Below are positions 21,491 through 33,303 of a stretch of DNA of 64,000 nucleotides, one piece after another. The notes beneath the pieces are model-generated. The model was not told the DNA's origin. It made no database searches and saw nothing but the letters and a program-made list of their open reading frames with translations. The stretch covers positions 18,601,501 through 18,665,500 of the forward strand of contig JAPQWV010000017.1 in NCBI GenBank assembly GCA_027422505.1. The letters are read 5' to 3'. Origin of the DNA: Craterostigma plantagineum (lineage: Eukaryota; Streptophyta; Magnoliopsida; Lamiales; Linderniaceae). Position numbers and translations under genes: made by a program. The number at the start of each line of letters is the position of its first letter. Position 1 is the first letter of the stretch.

Positions 21491-22928
21491 TCAACTTAGG
21501 AACCCTACTTCTCTCTCAGCGGCGCTCTCTTCTTCTACTCCAACAGTAAGTTAATAGAAAAAAAATTCTCCCCATCCTCTATTAATGGAGGGTGGGAAGG
21601 TCTCTTTGTATTTATGTTCTTGATTATGCTTCTTTATGTGTTTTTCTTCGTTTGGCCCTTCTTCTTCAATGTTGTGTTTTTAGTTTTTCGCTGCCTTATT
21701 TTGTCTTCTCCGTCTCTTTTCTGTGTTTTCTTTTTCTTCCCCACCATTTATCTTTCTTCACATGCGTTTTCTCTTGTGCCTTTTCCTTGTTTGTTCTCTT
21801 TTTGAGTTGTATCTTTCTCCACCGTCGCGGTGCACTTTTTTTCTTTCTCTTCGTGGTTTTGGACTTTTTCTCTCACCAGTCTCTCGTCATGAGAGTTCAT
21901 GTGTAACGAATGTTTTAAAAATCATATAGCATAGCGTGTCGCGTTTTAGTGCCGGTAGCGCGTAGCGTAAATAGCGTAGCGCATTGCGTAAGTATTTCGG
22001 ATAATCTATATATAATATAAAAATGCTATTTTGCTAATTTTTTTATGTCATTATTGATGTTATGATATTGAATAATCAATATTTTCTCAAAAATTTCAAT
22101 GAAATAAAAAATACGGTACAATTAAGAATTGGTTAAAATAAAAGTATTAAATATATGTATATGAATAATATATTAAAAAGTTTATATAAGTCCAAAACAA
22201 AATAAGCCGAGAAATGAATCATTCTTTTTCAATATACTATCAGCTCAATTAAAATAAGCCTATTAGTATAATTTAAAAACTATATTGATATCATAAAATA
22301 GATTATAGGGATGTCATTATGATCTTCATAAAACAAAGAATAAATTGGATACGCTTATATATTTTTATTATATAAATTATTCAAAATAAAGTAATTTAAT
22401 AAATTGGTGGAGTCTAAATAAAAGGGACCAACCAATGAAATATCAACAAATCACGAAAGCTAATTGAAACGAAAATCAGTCCACATTAACTTTTGCTCAC
22501 GTCACCACCCAATAATGCTTCACATGATGTACAAAAGTGATGGACACGTGCGCTTATTATGTTTCCGACGGTTTGCAACGAAAAAAAAAAAATAAACTAT
22601 TTGCGACGGATATTGCGAGGGAAAAGCCGTCGCTACATAAAAAATTCAAAAAAAAAAAATAAAACGCAAAATAATATACGCTTCGTCGTGTTTTAATAAA
22701 AAAAATTATTAAGGCGCGCCTCAACGCGCGCTTTCGAACGCTTTTTAAAACAATGTGTGTAACATCCTGTCCCATACCTAGACTTGTGAGGTTGGGCCCA
22801 TCACACTCCGACTGATAGTCTACCTCACTGTACCACCATTAGCTTTTCCAACCATACTTTTAAAGGCGCGGGGCGCAAAACAGCGACGAGGGCATCGCCT
22901 CAATTATCGAGGCGCACTGTGAATTACG

Positions 22929-22959
<31 letters not shown>

Positions 22960-23401
22960 CAAAGTAACATATGTGAAATTATATTGTACTTAACAAAAGG
23001 AGTTTAACAAAATTCATATCATAATTCATGACAAAATAAATGTTGCAAGTTTTGGAAATGACATATTACTTGCATGGTGATTGTACTTAGAATTTATGAT
23101 GGCTTCAAAATATATAAATTATGAGTTTAATTGCAAGATATTTGTAAATCCAGCATTATATGATATTAAAAGAAAAAGTTATTAATAAGATCAAATTATT
23201 TAACTTACATAATCGTTGATATCAAGTTTATTTCAAATAGATATAATTTTATATACAAAGATTTAATTTTCATTCAAATATGGGCCTTAAATACCTAGTC
23301 AATATATATGACTTTCTAAAATTAGTTATAGCCCCGGCCCATTAAGTATAGAAATTGAATTTTTCACTAAAGATGTCTTCAACCTCTATCGCTTGCCTTC
23401 T
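21491..23401. other. Intergenic sequence with several non-autonomous transposon ends
   Basis: No gene is seen; the pyrimidine-rich frames at 21592-21929 have no domain. At 21912-22765 a possible hAT-like unit starts near TGTTTTAAAAA and ends TTTTTAAAACA, with GCG-rich subterminal words (GTAGCGTAGCG, CAACGCGCGC), but a clean TSD is not visible. At 22560-22640 the paired phrases TTTGCGACGG and GCCGTCGC recall CACTA or Mutator subterminal repeats. From 22750 an LTR-like start (TGTGTAACATCCTG) is followed by another GCG-rich block (22862-22925) and a TA microsatellite (22926-22960). The rest is AT-rich. Confidence 0.45.
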
Positions 23402-23752
23402 TGTAGAATACCATTTGTAATTGTGCTTGATTTCATTAGTTGTTCTTGTAATTAGGGGCGTTTTGTATAGTAGTCCTTAGATTAGGACTAGTTTGATATT
23501 TATACCAAGTTTGTTTGGTATAAATGCATGTAAAACAATTGTATCAAATAGAGAAAGTTTAGAGAATTGATCCCAAGGGCTTGCAATTCGATTTCTAGAG
23601 AGAGAAACAACAGTAACTTTCTCGCTCTAATTGAATTCTCTCTCGTGTTCTTAACTTGAGTTTTTCGATCGAATTCAATTGATTATCTAAACGATCGAAT
23701 TACTATGGATTCTAGCCTAGGATCGTCGAGTTGTTAATCTGAGGACCTAACA
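23402..23752 (+). repeat. 5' LTR of the SIRE-like element
   Basis: TGTAGAATA..GACCTAACA, 351 bp. Compared with the 3' LTR it carries about 11 extra bases near its start and scattered substitutions, for example in the ACAATTGTATCAAATAG segment. Confidence 0.92.
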
Positions 23753-23753
23753 A

Positions 23754-23767
23754 TTGGTATCAGAGCA
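23754..23767 (+). other. Primer-binding site (tRNA-iMet) of the SIRE-like element
   Basis: TTGGTATCAGAGC directly follows the 5' LTR, complementary to the initiator tRNA-Met 3' end. Confidence 0.92.
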
Positions 23768-24829
23768 GATTCGTTCTGTTTTGAATCGTAAATTGTTAGA
23801 ATTGGATTGAAATTTTATTTCAAACACTGTTCCATAGAAGAACAGATTTGGCGCGAAAAGTTTTTTCGATCTAATAGCTTAATTCTGTGCTTAATTGACT
23901 TGAATTTGATGTTTCAGTGCTAGATTAAGTGATAAATGATCATTGCGACTAAATCAGTAGCAGTTTGAACGTCGAATTTTGATTAATTTGATTCTGAAAT
24001 TTTACTGTTGACGAAGAACATGAAGAACACGTTCTGATTTTGATCAAATTCGATATATTTTGCTTCATAACGTGTTTAATTGCTTGTTCGTGCGCGGTTA
24101 GTACTTGATTGCGAGCAATTACCTCAAACTTCACTATCTGATTCTTTGTTTTTGCTCGAATTTGTGTTAATCGTATTCTGTGAATTTTTCTCGATTGCTC
24201 AAATTTTTCTCGCTAGGTTTTGCGATCGGATTAGTTTCTCGATCGATAAACTTAGCGCGAGAATTTTTCTCGGTCAGAATACGAAGTCAACGCTAGAATC
24301 GTCATCAGCAGAAACGTTTTTAGTTAGAAATATTTCTCGAGCATTATCCAGCGAAAAACTTTTTCGAGTGAGACCAATTTTGACCTTGCATGCGTAATAA
24401 CTTTCACTCGAAAAACTTTTTCAGTCAAACATTTTAATGTTTGACCAGGCGAAAATCATTTATACGCGAGAAACTTTTCTAGTCAACGGATTTATTTTGA
24501 CTTGTCGAGAAACTTACTGACGTACTGTTTCTTTACGATAGAAATAAATTCACGATCAGGAAATTTTTCTCGACTGAACGATTTTGGGCAATTTATTTCG
24601 CTCGTAAAATTTTTCGCTGACAAAATCGCACGAAAATAGTAAATACATTCTGTATCGACGAAATTAATTTCGATCATACTCTAAAAATTGAATCGAAAAT
24701 AATTGTCGATTTAATCTTCGAATCAAACGCTACTAACAAATTTCGTCACTTGTGAAGCACTTTACATCGTTTTCAACCCTCAAAACAATCAACGAAGATC
24801 CTCAACAACTCGACTACTATAATACAAAC
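23768..24829 (+). other. Long AU-rich leader with repeated TTTTTCTCG / CGAAAAACTTTTTC words
   Basis: A non-coding leader of about 1.06 kb between the primer site and gag. From about 24180 to 24680 it contains many variants of AATTTTTCTCGA and CGAAAAACTTTTTCG, and the same words recur in the spacer before the 3' ORF (31680-33060). No ORF here looks real. Confidence 0.7.
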
Positions 24830-25910
24830 ATGGATGCATACTCACTCGGAAATGACAACCGTCCGCCGATCTTGCAAAGAGGCGAATACACAGTGTGGAG
24901 AAGCCGCTTCCTGAATTTCATCGCTCTAAAGGATCAAGCCGAAAATCTACTGCAGTCCCTTGAAGAGGTACCGACACAATTCTGGGTTCATGTACCCGGG
25001 GACGAAACAGCTACTTCCAGTAATTCCAGCTTCTAGGCGACTAAAGGAGCCTAGAGAATATCTCTAGAGGAAAGAGCTCGAGCTAAGGCTGATCTAGTAG
25101 CCATGAATACCCTTATGCAGGGCATCCCAACGATATGTACAGACAAATCGACAGCCTTACATCGGCCAAAGGGATGTGGGATGAGCTGCATAGGATGATT
25201 CAAAGGACGGAAGTTGGCATAAAGGCAAAGAAGGCGAACATCCCACTGCTTACGACTCATTCAAAGCAAAGCCGGAGGAGAGTCTATACGAAATCTACCA
25301 ACGATACCTCACTCTTCTCAACGAGATGAGGAAGATAGAAATAACGAAGACAAACATGGAGACAAACATAAGATTTCTATTTTCGCTGCCCACGGAATGG
25401 AAGAAAATAGCCACTCAAATACGACAAAATAAAGATCTAGAGGAGTTGGATGTCCATGCCGTGTTCGATAATCTCGCTCAGCATGAGGATGATATCCGAG
25501 AGATTATCAAAGAGCAGAAAGGCAAACAAACTGATACACGGTTGCCTTAGTCTCGGAGAAGAGGAGCACAAGATCAAGAAAGAAAAAGATCGTTAGGCCA
25601 CCTTCATCATCAGAGTCGGAAGATGAATCGGACTCCGACATCGAGCCGAACGTGAAAGCCCTTGGAAAACAGTTAGCTCTCATTGGACAAATGATGAGCA
25701 AGAAGTACTTCAAGAAGAAGTCTTCAACCTCAACCAATAGACTTCAGACTACAAGCTCCAAGAACAAAGAATGTGCTCCGGAGAGTTCCGAGGTTAAGAA
25801 TCCCAAAGAGACTAACAAATGCTTTAACTGTGGCAAAGCAGGTCACTTCGCCAGAGATTGCACTCTCCCGAAGAAAAGAGATGCAAACTACTACTCCAAG
25901 AAGCTTCAAT
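24830..25910 (+). pseudogene. gag of the SIRE-like element, broken
   Basis: The start is likely ATG 24830 (MDAYSLGNDNRPPILQRGEY), the usual Copia gag opening in which a GxxYxxW-like motif follows (GEYTVWRSRFLNFI). Stops at 25034-25036 and 25052-25054 and frameshifts near 25130 and 25250-25330 fragment the UBN2 domain (RIDSLTSAKGMWDEL; LPTEWKKIATQIRQ). Another stop at 25548-25550 precedes an acidic serine-rich segment and the CCHC zinc knuckle CFNCGKAGHFARDC at about 25820-25862. All expected gag landmarks are present in order, in at least three frames. Confidence 0.88.
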
Positions 25911-28900
25911 TGACAAAACAGAAAGAAGTTGGAGTAGCTCTCATGGCCGAACAGGACCAATGGCTCGAGGATTCGTCGAGCTCCGAAGAAGAGAACTTAG
26001 CCCTCATGGCCCGTCTTGACAACGAATTGGACGCCGAGACATCCACTCATACGGACGACGACAACGCATCCACGTCTTCAAATGAGATCCATCATGTGTG
26101 GTACCTCGACTCTGGTTGCTCCACACACATGACTGGTAATCAAGAGCTGCTGAGCCAACTACAAAGACCGACCAAACGACAAAGTCAGATTTGGGAACAA
26201 CGATTCAGCCCCGATTCTAGGACTTGGGGGATATCATTCTGAAGAATCTGACCATCAAAGATTCTCATACGTCGAAGGCCTTCGCCATAACTTGTTCAGC
26301 ATAGGCCAATTCTGTGACAAAGGCTTCCAAGTGGTCTTCCATGCTGACCGGTGCAGAATTTTGGATAGTCAGGACACAGAACTCCTTCAAGGACTTCGGA
26401 GATCCAATCTTTACACGATCAACCTGACGTCTGTGTGGCCCTCGACAACTGTATGCCTCATTTCTCAGATTGATTTACAGAGGAACAGCCTATGGCATCA
26501 ACGACTGTCGCATCTAAACATGAAAGCTCTCCAACATCTTTCTACGAAAAAGTTGGTTCACGGTCTTCCAACTATACAACTACAAAGGGAGCATCATTGT
26601 TCGGCATGTCACCTAGGAAAAATGAAGCGAGCATCTCATCACGTCAAGCAAATTGCGTCTACTTCTCGATCATTGGAACTAATTCACATGGATCTCTGTG
26701 GTCCGATGCAGACTTAAGAGTATCAATGGAAGAAAATGTCCTAGTGATTGTCGATGACTATTCTCGCTACATGTGGACAAAGTTCCTCCGAACGAAAGAT
26801 GAGACTGGTGACTTGATTATCAATTTTGTGAACACAACTCAAAATCTGCTGCAACAGACTATTCAAGTTGTTCGAACAGACAACGACACTGAGTTCAAGA
26901 ACAATCACCTCAGTGAGTTTTATCAGAAACTTGGAATAAGTCAACAATTTTCAGCCGCCAAAACACCTCAACAAAATGGGGTCGTTGAAAGGAAAAATCG
27001 AACACTAGTGGAAGTCGCTCGTACAATGCTGATCCAATCGGGACTTCCACACTTTCTATGGGCTGAAGCAGTCAATACCGCTTGTTTTCCTCAAAAGAGG
27101 ACGGTGGTTGACAAACGGTTCAACAAGACTCCGTACGAGATTGTGAATAATAGATTGCCCAACATCTCTTTCTTTAAAGTCTTCAGGTGCAAGTGCTTTG
27201 TGGCGAACGACCGAGAGCAACGTGCAAAGTTCGATCCTAAAGCATTCGAAGCTACATTTGTCGGGTATCTTCAACATCAAAAGCGTACCGAGTATACATC
27301 AAGTCCAACCGAACTATTAAGGAAAGCTATAATGTCACTTTCCACGAAGTGGCAGATATGGCTTCTGGTCAATTCAGTCCAGGACCCGTGCCTAACCCGT
27401 TGGTTCCTGCTCAATTCAGTTCAGGACCCGTTCTCAACCCGTTGGCTTCTGAAGACAACATTTCAAAACCCGTAATCACTGGTGTGTTGGCACAAACCAA
27501 CAGAAGATTGCAACAACTTTAGGATCAGTGTCAGACGAAGCAACGAGACTTGCAATAGACGACTTGGATTCTCTCTTCGAACCGGTATACGGTCATACAC
27601 GACTACACCTACAATGGATTCTCTACCGAACGAGACCGACGTACCAAGTTCATCTCACACCTCTACCCCACCCTATTCAGAATTGCCACAGAACACCGAA
27701 GAACCTATAGTGGTCATCGAGGAAGTATCATCAGAGACGATCAATCCAAGTGCAGTATTGGAACTTCCTCAGACAAATGATCAATCGGAGACTATAGGCA
27801 ATCTAGATCCACAGATGGCTAACGCATCGATTTCAGCCTTGCTTCATGAGCCAACACGGTCTTTTCAGTTGCTTCCTGAGCCAAAATGAGCCTACCAAAG
27901 TAGCAGACGCACTTCGAGACCCGGATTGGACAATTGCAATGCAAGAGGAAATAAATCAATTCGAACGTCTTCAAGTGTGGACCTTGGTACCCCGTCCACA
28001 TGGGAAAACAGTGGTCGGAACTAAATGGGTTTTCAAGAATAAGAAAAATGAAGATGGTGAAGTGATCCGGAACAAAGCAATGCTAGTTGCTAAGGGATAC
28101 AATCAACAGGGACTACGACGAGACTTAAGCTCCTGCTGTCCGTATCGAAGCTATCCGTCTCCTGCTGGCTTATGCGGCTCACAAAGACTTCAAAGTCTAT
28201 CAGATGGATGTTAAAACCGTCTTTCTCAACGGCGTGTTAAAAAAAGAAGTCTACGTCGCTCAGCCGGAAGGTTTCGTTGATCAAGAACATCCCGATCACG
28301 TCTATCGCTTGGACAAAGCTCTCTATGGACTAAAACAAGCCCCACGTGCTTGGTACGATGTCCTGAGTGATTTCCTCGTGAAGTCTGGATTCATACAAGG
28401 AACGATAGGCACAACCCTCTTCATTAAATGGCATGACAAAGATCTGATGGTCGTCCAAGTATACGTCGACATCATCTTCGGATCAACAAATCCTCGGCTC
28501 TGCAAGAAGTTTGGAGATCTCATGAAGAGCGAATTCGAGATGAGTCACATGGGAGAGATGCAATTTTTCTTAGGCCTTCAAGTCAGGCAGCTCAATGATG
28601 GAATTTTCATCAGTCAGACAAAATACATCAAGGATATTCTGAAGAAGTTTCATCAAGACCAGAGCAAGCCTCTCAGCACTCCTATGTCACCAAGCTGCAA
28701 GTTGGATGCCTCCTCTGGTAAATCGGTCGACATCACACTGTATCGCGGTATTATTGGATCTCTTCTCTACCTCACTTCGAGCCGGTCGGATATCATGTTT
28801 GCCACCTGCTTGTGTGCTCGTTTTCAAGCCGATCCCAAAGAATCCCATATGCTCGCGGTCAAAAGAATTTTACGCTACCTTAAAGGCACCTCTACTCTTG

Positions 28901-29400
28901 GCCTATGGTATCCAAAGGGTACGAATTTTAAACTTATCGGCTACACTGACACTGACTATGCAGGTTGCCGAATGGACAGGAAAAACACGTCCGGTGGCGC
29001 TCAATTTCTAGGCGAAAAGCTGGTTTGCTGGTCATCCAAAAAGCAGAATTGTGTGTCCACTTCGACGGCCGAAGCAGAATACGTAGCTGTCGCCAGCTGT
29101 TGCTCACAGATGCTGTGGATGCGGACACAGCTTCGCGACTATGGGTACAATCTAAATAATATACCCATATATAGTGATAGTCAGAGTGCAATCGCCATTA
29201 CTTGCAATCTTGTTCATCATTCACGCACAAAACACATAGACATTAGATATCATTTTATCAAAGATCACGTAGAAAAAGGCACAATAGAGATGTACTTTGT
29301 GAACACGGAGTTTCAACTAGCCGACATTTTCACCAAGGCCTTGGATGAGAAACGATTTCAATTCCTTGTCGGAAAATTAGGCATGTTGAATCTTCTGTAA
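25911..29400 (+). pseudogene. pol of the SIRE-like element: protease, integrase, RT, RNase H, broken
   Basis: The protease motif YLDSGCSTHMTG lies at about 26100-26135. A frameshift near 26190-26250 leads into the pre-integrase finger (SLWHQRLSHLN .. CSACHLGK) and the integrase core (VIVDDYSRYMW, RTDNDTEF, NGVVERKNRT), with a further shift near 26700. The integrase tail decays after about 27340 and several stops follow. RT resumes at about 27900 (KWVFKNKKNEDGEVIRNKA), shifts near 28120-28200, and runs openly from 28204 to 29400 through [12 protein letters not shown] and the active-site region. There the YVDD box reads Y-V-D-I-I-F-G (28462-28473), one Asp codon short. RNase H is complete ([22 protein letters not shown]). 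The family order is clear but no functional polyprotein is possible. Confidence 0.9.
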
Positions 29401-29499
29401 TATGTGCATTACCTGATCTTCTGGGCTATCACATGCTCTATTCTATGTGTTTTCTATGCTTATTTGTCCTTATCTTGCGTGATAAAAATAATAAAAAAA

Positions 29500-29553
<54 letters not shown>

Positions 29554-32500
29554 TATATAATATATATTTTTATATAGAATATAAAGGGGTATGACGAAAT
29601 CCTTTAGGATGTTTTGATCTAAAGGCACTTAGAATTTTACCCCGACATGCGATCGATTTAATTGCTTAAATTTGTTAGTCTAAGTCGCATTCTTGTGTTT
29701 AAAAGGTCATTTGATTGTTCCACTAGACACAAAGTCACTCTACATGCGTGAGGATTCAAGCCTTGTTCCTTTTTCCTTTCTTTGGATCTACTTCTCGAGT
29801 GAGTCACACATAAATTACTTGTCTTACCTAGTGATTCTTGGTGTCATACTCATCTTGCGTTAGATCGTCAGGAAAATGACAAGGGAGTTTAGGATATTCC
29901 TCATTCGGCCTTATATAAATTCTCCCACGTTAGCCCTTAGTCATCTACTTTGAGCCTTCTCCGACGTCCTTTTCTTCATTTGAAACCCATTCCCAGCCTT
30001 CAACCAAACTCTATACTCTTCGAATGGTTGTTCAAACGAGAAAAGGAGGGGGAGATAACAAAAGAAAAAGTAAGATGATGACAAAAGAAGGCATTGCTCA
30101 ACGCGCAAAGTCAGACCAAAGGAACCGGCATTCCGATTACCTTGTAGAAAGTGGCATGGTTCCTGCCATGAACTTCTCCAACGATAATCTCGTACGCTCG
30201 TCAGAACGGCTGAAAGAGGAGCACCACGAAGTGAACTTCTCCAACGATAATCCGGTCTTATATCGGGAAACGAGAAGAGGAGTGCAGCCTCGGGTACGAA
30301 TTCCATAACCGAGAACTTCTCCAAATTGATAATCCCTGAAACCTCTATAGGGATTAAGAGAAGAGGAGCACGGTATTGGCCCGAGAACCAACAAAAAGAA
30401 CTTCGCCTACGATAATCTCCTAGTGCCTCATGGAGAAGCGGAGCTTCAGCTTGAGCATAACATAAAAAGGGATAGTTCTTAAAAGAAAAAGATGGAGAAA
30501 AGATTGAAAAGAAGAAAGACGCCGAAAAAAAGGAGACGGACGTAGAATTGGAAGACGATGAAGAGATAAGCCCACTTTCCTTTAAATTCCTTCCGTTCTA
30601 AGTCCTAACCAAATTATAACCTTTACAACCCTTTGATTCCACATAGAGGTCTCTCGCTTAGGTGAAATGATTAAAAATGCCTCGATCACAGGTAAATTGA
30701 CTTAAAATTGCTTGTGTTGACTTGAGTGATAAAAATATAAAAATCCCAAGATAGCTATAATTGAGAGCAAGAGCGAACCTAGTGAGAGTTGTCGAAATGG
30801 ATCAGTCTATAAACTTAGGACTTTAGTTTGACGACGTGACTTGACGGCATTTTCTTCTTTCAAATGTCTCGTAAAATTTTAGGCGTGACGATTGATCGAA
30901 GCAAAATAATCTGACCCCATACTATAATAATAGTAAAATAAAAAATATATATATAAAAAAAATATTATTAATAAATATATATATGTAGGTAAAGAATATG
31001 AAAAATTAAAAAATATATATATACTAATAAATAAATAATAAATAATAAAATTCGCACATTTTGACATGAAATGTTATGTTTCATATGCGTTGAATTGAAT
31101 AAATGCGAATTTCTTTAGTGTATCGCACATTCTAATTGCAATTTTAGATTGCATTGGTACTGAATTGTTTAAATGCGATAAATTTTTCATTGCTTCTACC
31201 CTCACACAATATTTTAAAGTACATGTTTTCGGGAACCATGTATACATGCTTACTTGGTAAATTTGTGTGCTCGGGACTTGAATTGATTTCATATGCTTGC
31301 ATAATTAGTCACTTCTTGTGCATCATTTGAGGGGGAGCAAGTATAAGACTTGTAGATTAGCTCCAAATATTTTTGACGTTTTTTCTCTGAGTATTTCAGA
31401 TCTTTCAAAATTAAGGAGCGAGACGTCGACACTACAAAGAGAGGAGCTAGACACAAGACCAAATATTTCAAAGATAAAATTGCCAAAAATAATTGTTGAT
31501 TAACTCCATTATTACTAGCGCTTATCTCTAAGTGGTACAGATTTTTAAATTTCTGCCAGGGGAGCTAGACGTTACTACACCGAAAATACAGGGAGTTAAT
31601 TTATTTTAATTACTAAGGGGGGGCCTTACAATGGGTTTTATTTTGAAATAGTGGTCAATCTGAAATTCGTTAGAAGAACTTACTATCGAGAAACTGGATG
31701 CTAGAATTAATTCGCAATCTAAAGTTTCTCGATCGTAAACAGTGTTGGGATCGATTTTGATTAACCGCGATAATTTGCGATCGAAAATTTGAATTCTTCG
31801 TGTGCAAATAGTAATGGGCCTGATCCATTAATCGCAAAATGTTAAATCACAAGCCCGAAAACAAATTAATGCTAGTTAATAAAAGTTTAACTTTTGTCAG
31901 TCGAAAAATTTTTTCTCACGCAAAACCTAATCGAAAAAAAAACTCTCTCGCAAAACTTTATCAGACGATACAAAATCCTTCAAAAACTTTCAATTTTTCA
32001 CTCCAAATCGTCTGATTAAGGTAGAAATTCGATTCGGTTAACGATTGCGAATGATATAACTTGATTTGCATTTACATTCTGTAGTTTTTCGCACGTTTAA
32101 TTAAGATTTTTCGACTGTTCTTCAAAACTGAGAAGAACCGTAACTATTTTATGGTGTTTGAGGCCTGATTATGAGTTTTATCTGAGTTTAAATGCCTGCA
32201 CTTGAGATAGTTTCGATATCCTCTATGAATCTGGTAGAATGAATCATCGAAAAATCTGAATCCTCAACTGAAATTTAAGTCTGGATGAAACTGGGCTTTT
32301 GAATGTTTGAAGCCATCGAAGAACTTTGTCGATCGCAAACAGTCTTATTTGAATTCCGATTTAATTGAGATACTGTTTGTGTCGAATTAGTTTTTCGATC
32401 GGTAAAATTCTGATTTAGTCTCTAAGATAGAAGATTTTGACCGAAAAAAAAAATTACTTACCATCAAGAAATCTAATTAGGATTTTTGTGAGCGAAAAAC

Positions 32501-33303
32501 TTAAGCACTGATTAGACAATTTGATTCAAATTTTATCGAGCGTAAAACTTACTATCGCAAGATAGAATTTGGTCGCAAAAATTTAGCAGCGAAAAATTAA
32601 TTTTTCAACACTTAATTTTTCAATCGTAAAATTCGCCGCTTAGGACCTAATTGATCGGAAAATTTCTCGACGTTTGACTTAGTCTTTCGTTGACTAATTT
32701 CTCGATAAAAATATATCGCAGCGAAAAACTTCTACTTTAATTCGAAAATCACATTCCACTCGACAAATTTCGAATCGAAAAATTTTATTCAATAGTAAAT
32801 TTACCTAAGACATAATTTCTCGATCGTAAATTTAAACGGAATTTTTCTCGATCGTAAAATTGATCGACTACAGTCACGCTTTCAACTTCAACACTTAGGA
32901 AATTTTTCTAACTCTTTTACACTGTAGCTAACAATAGCGGATAAAATTCTTCGATCGCAAAATTTAGACGGAAATTCTTTCAATTGAAATCAATATATAG
33001 GAAATCAAATTGCAATTCAATTTTCTCGACCGAAAATTTTCTCGGCATGAACAGTGACTTACTGATTTAATACTTTAGCGAAATTTCGAACTATTTTTCA
33101 CGCGACATATATTTCATTCCAAATTACATTCATGCCATCACGATTTTTGAAATTGAACTTAAACTATGCATTTGATATGATTTCAATCAAAAATCATTGA
33201 ACATGCTATTATTTACAATATTACTATAGTTTGATGAAATTTATTCATATTTCGACTGAAAATAAAATTGATCTAGTAAACTTTTAAATTTCTTATTTTT
33301 CAG
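29401..33303 (+). other. 3.9-kb non-coding spacer between pol and the 3' ORF
   Basis: It contains an AAT microsatellite (29502-29550), four imperfect copies of a unit beginning GAACTTCTCCAACGATAATC (about 30171, 30233, 30313 and 30398), a polypurine-like TTTGAGGGGGAGCAAG (31327-31342), AT-rich sequence, and from about 31680 to 33060 a dense series of TTTCTCGATCGTAAAAT / GCGAAAAACTT words like those in the leader. A 94-codon frame at 30024-30308 covers the first repeats but has no known domain. Confidence 0.7.

Noticed and set aside
21592..21929. Overlapping plus-strand frames of 63-104 codons rich in Phe, Leu, Cys
   Set aside because: They follow from a T/C-rich stretch, overlap in several frames and contain no conserved motif; they are not supported as membrane-protein genes.
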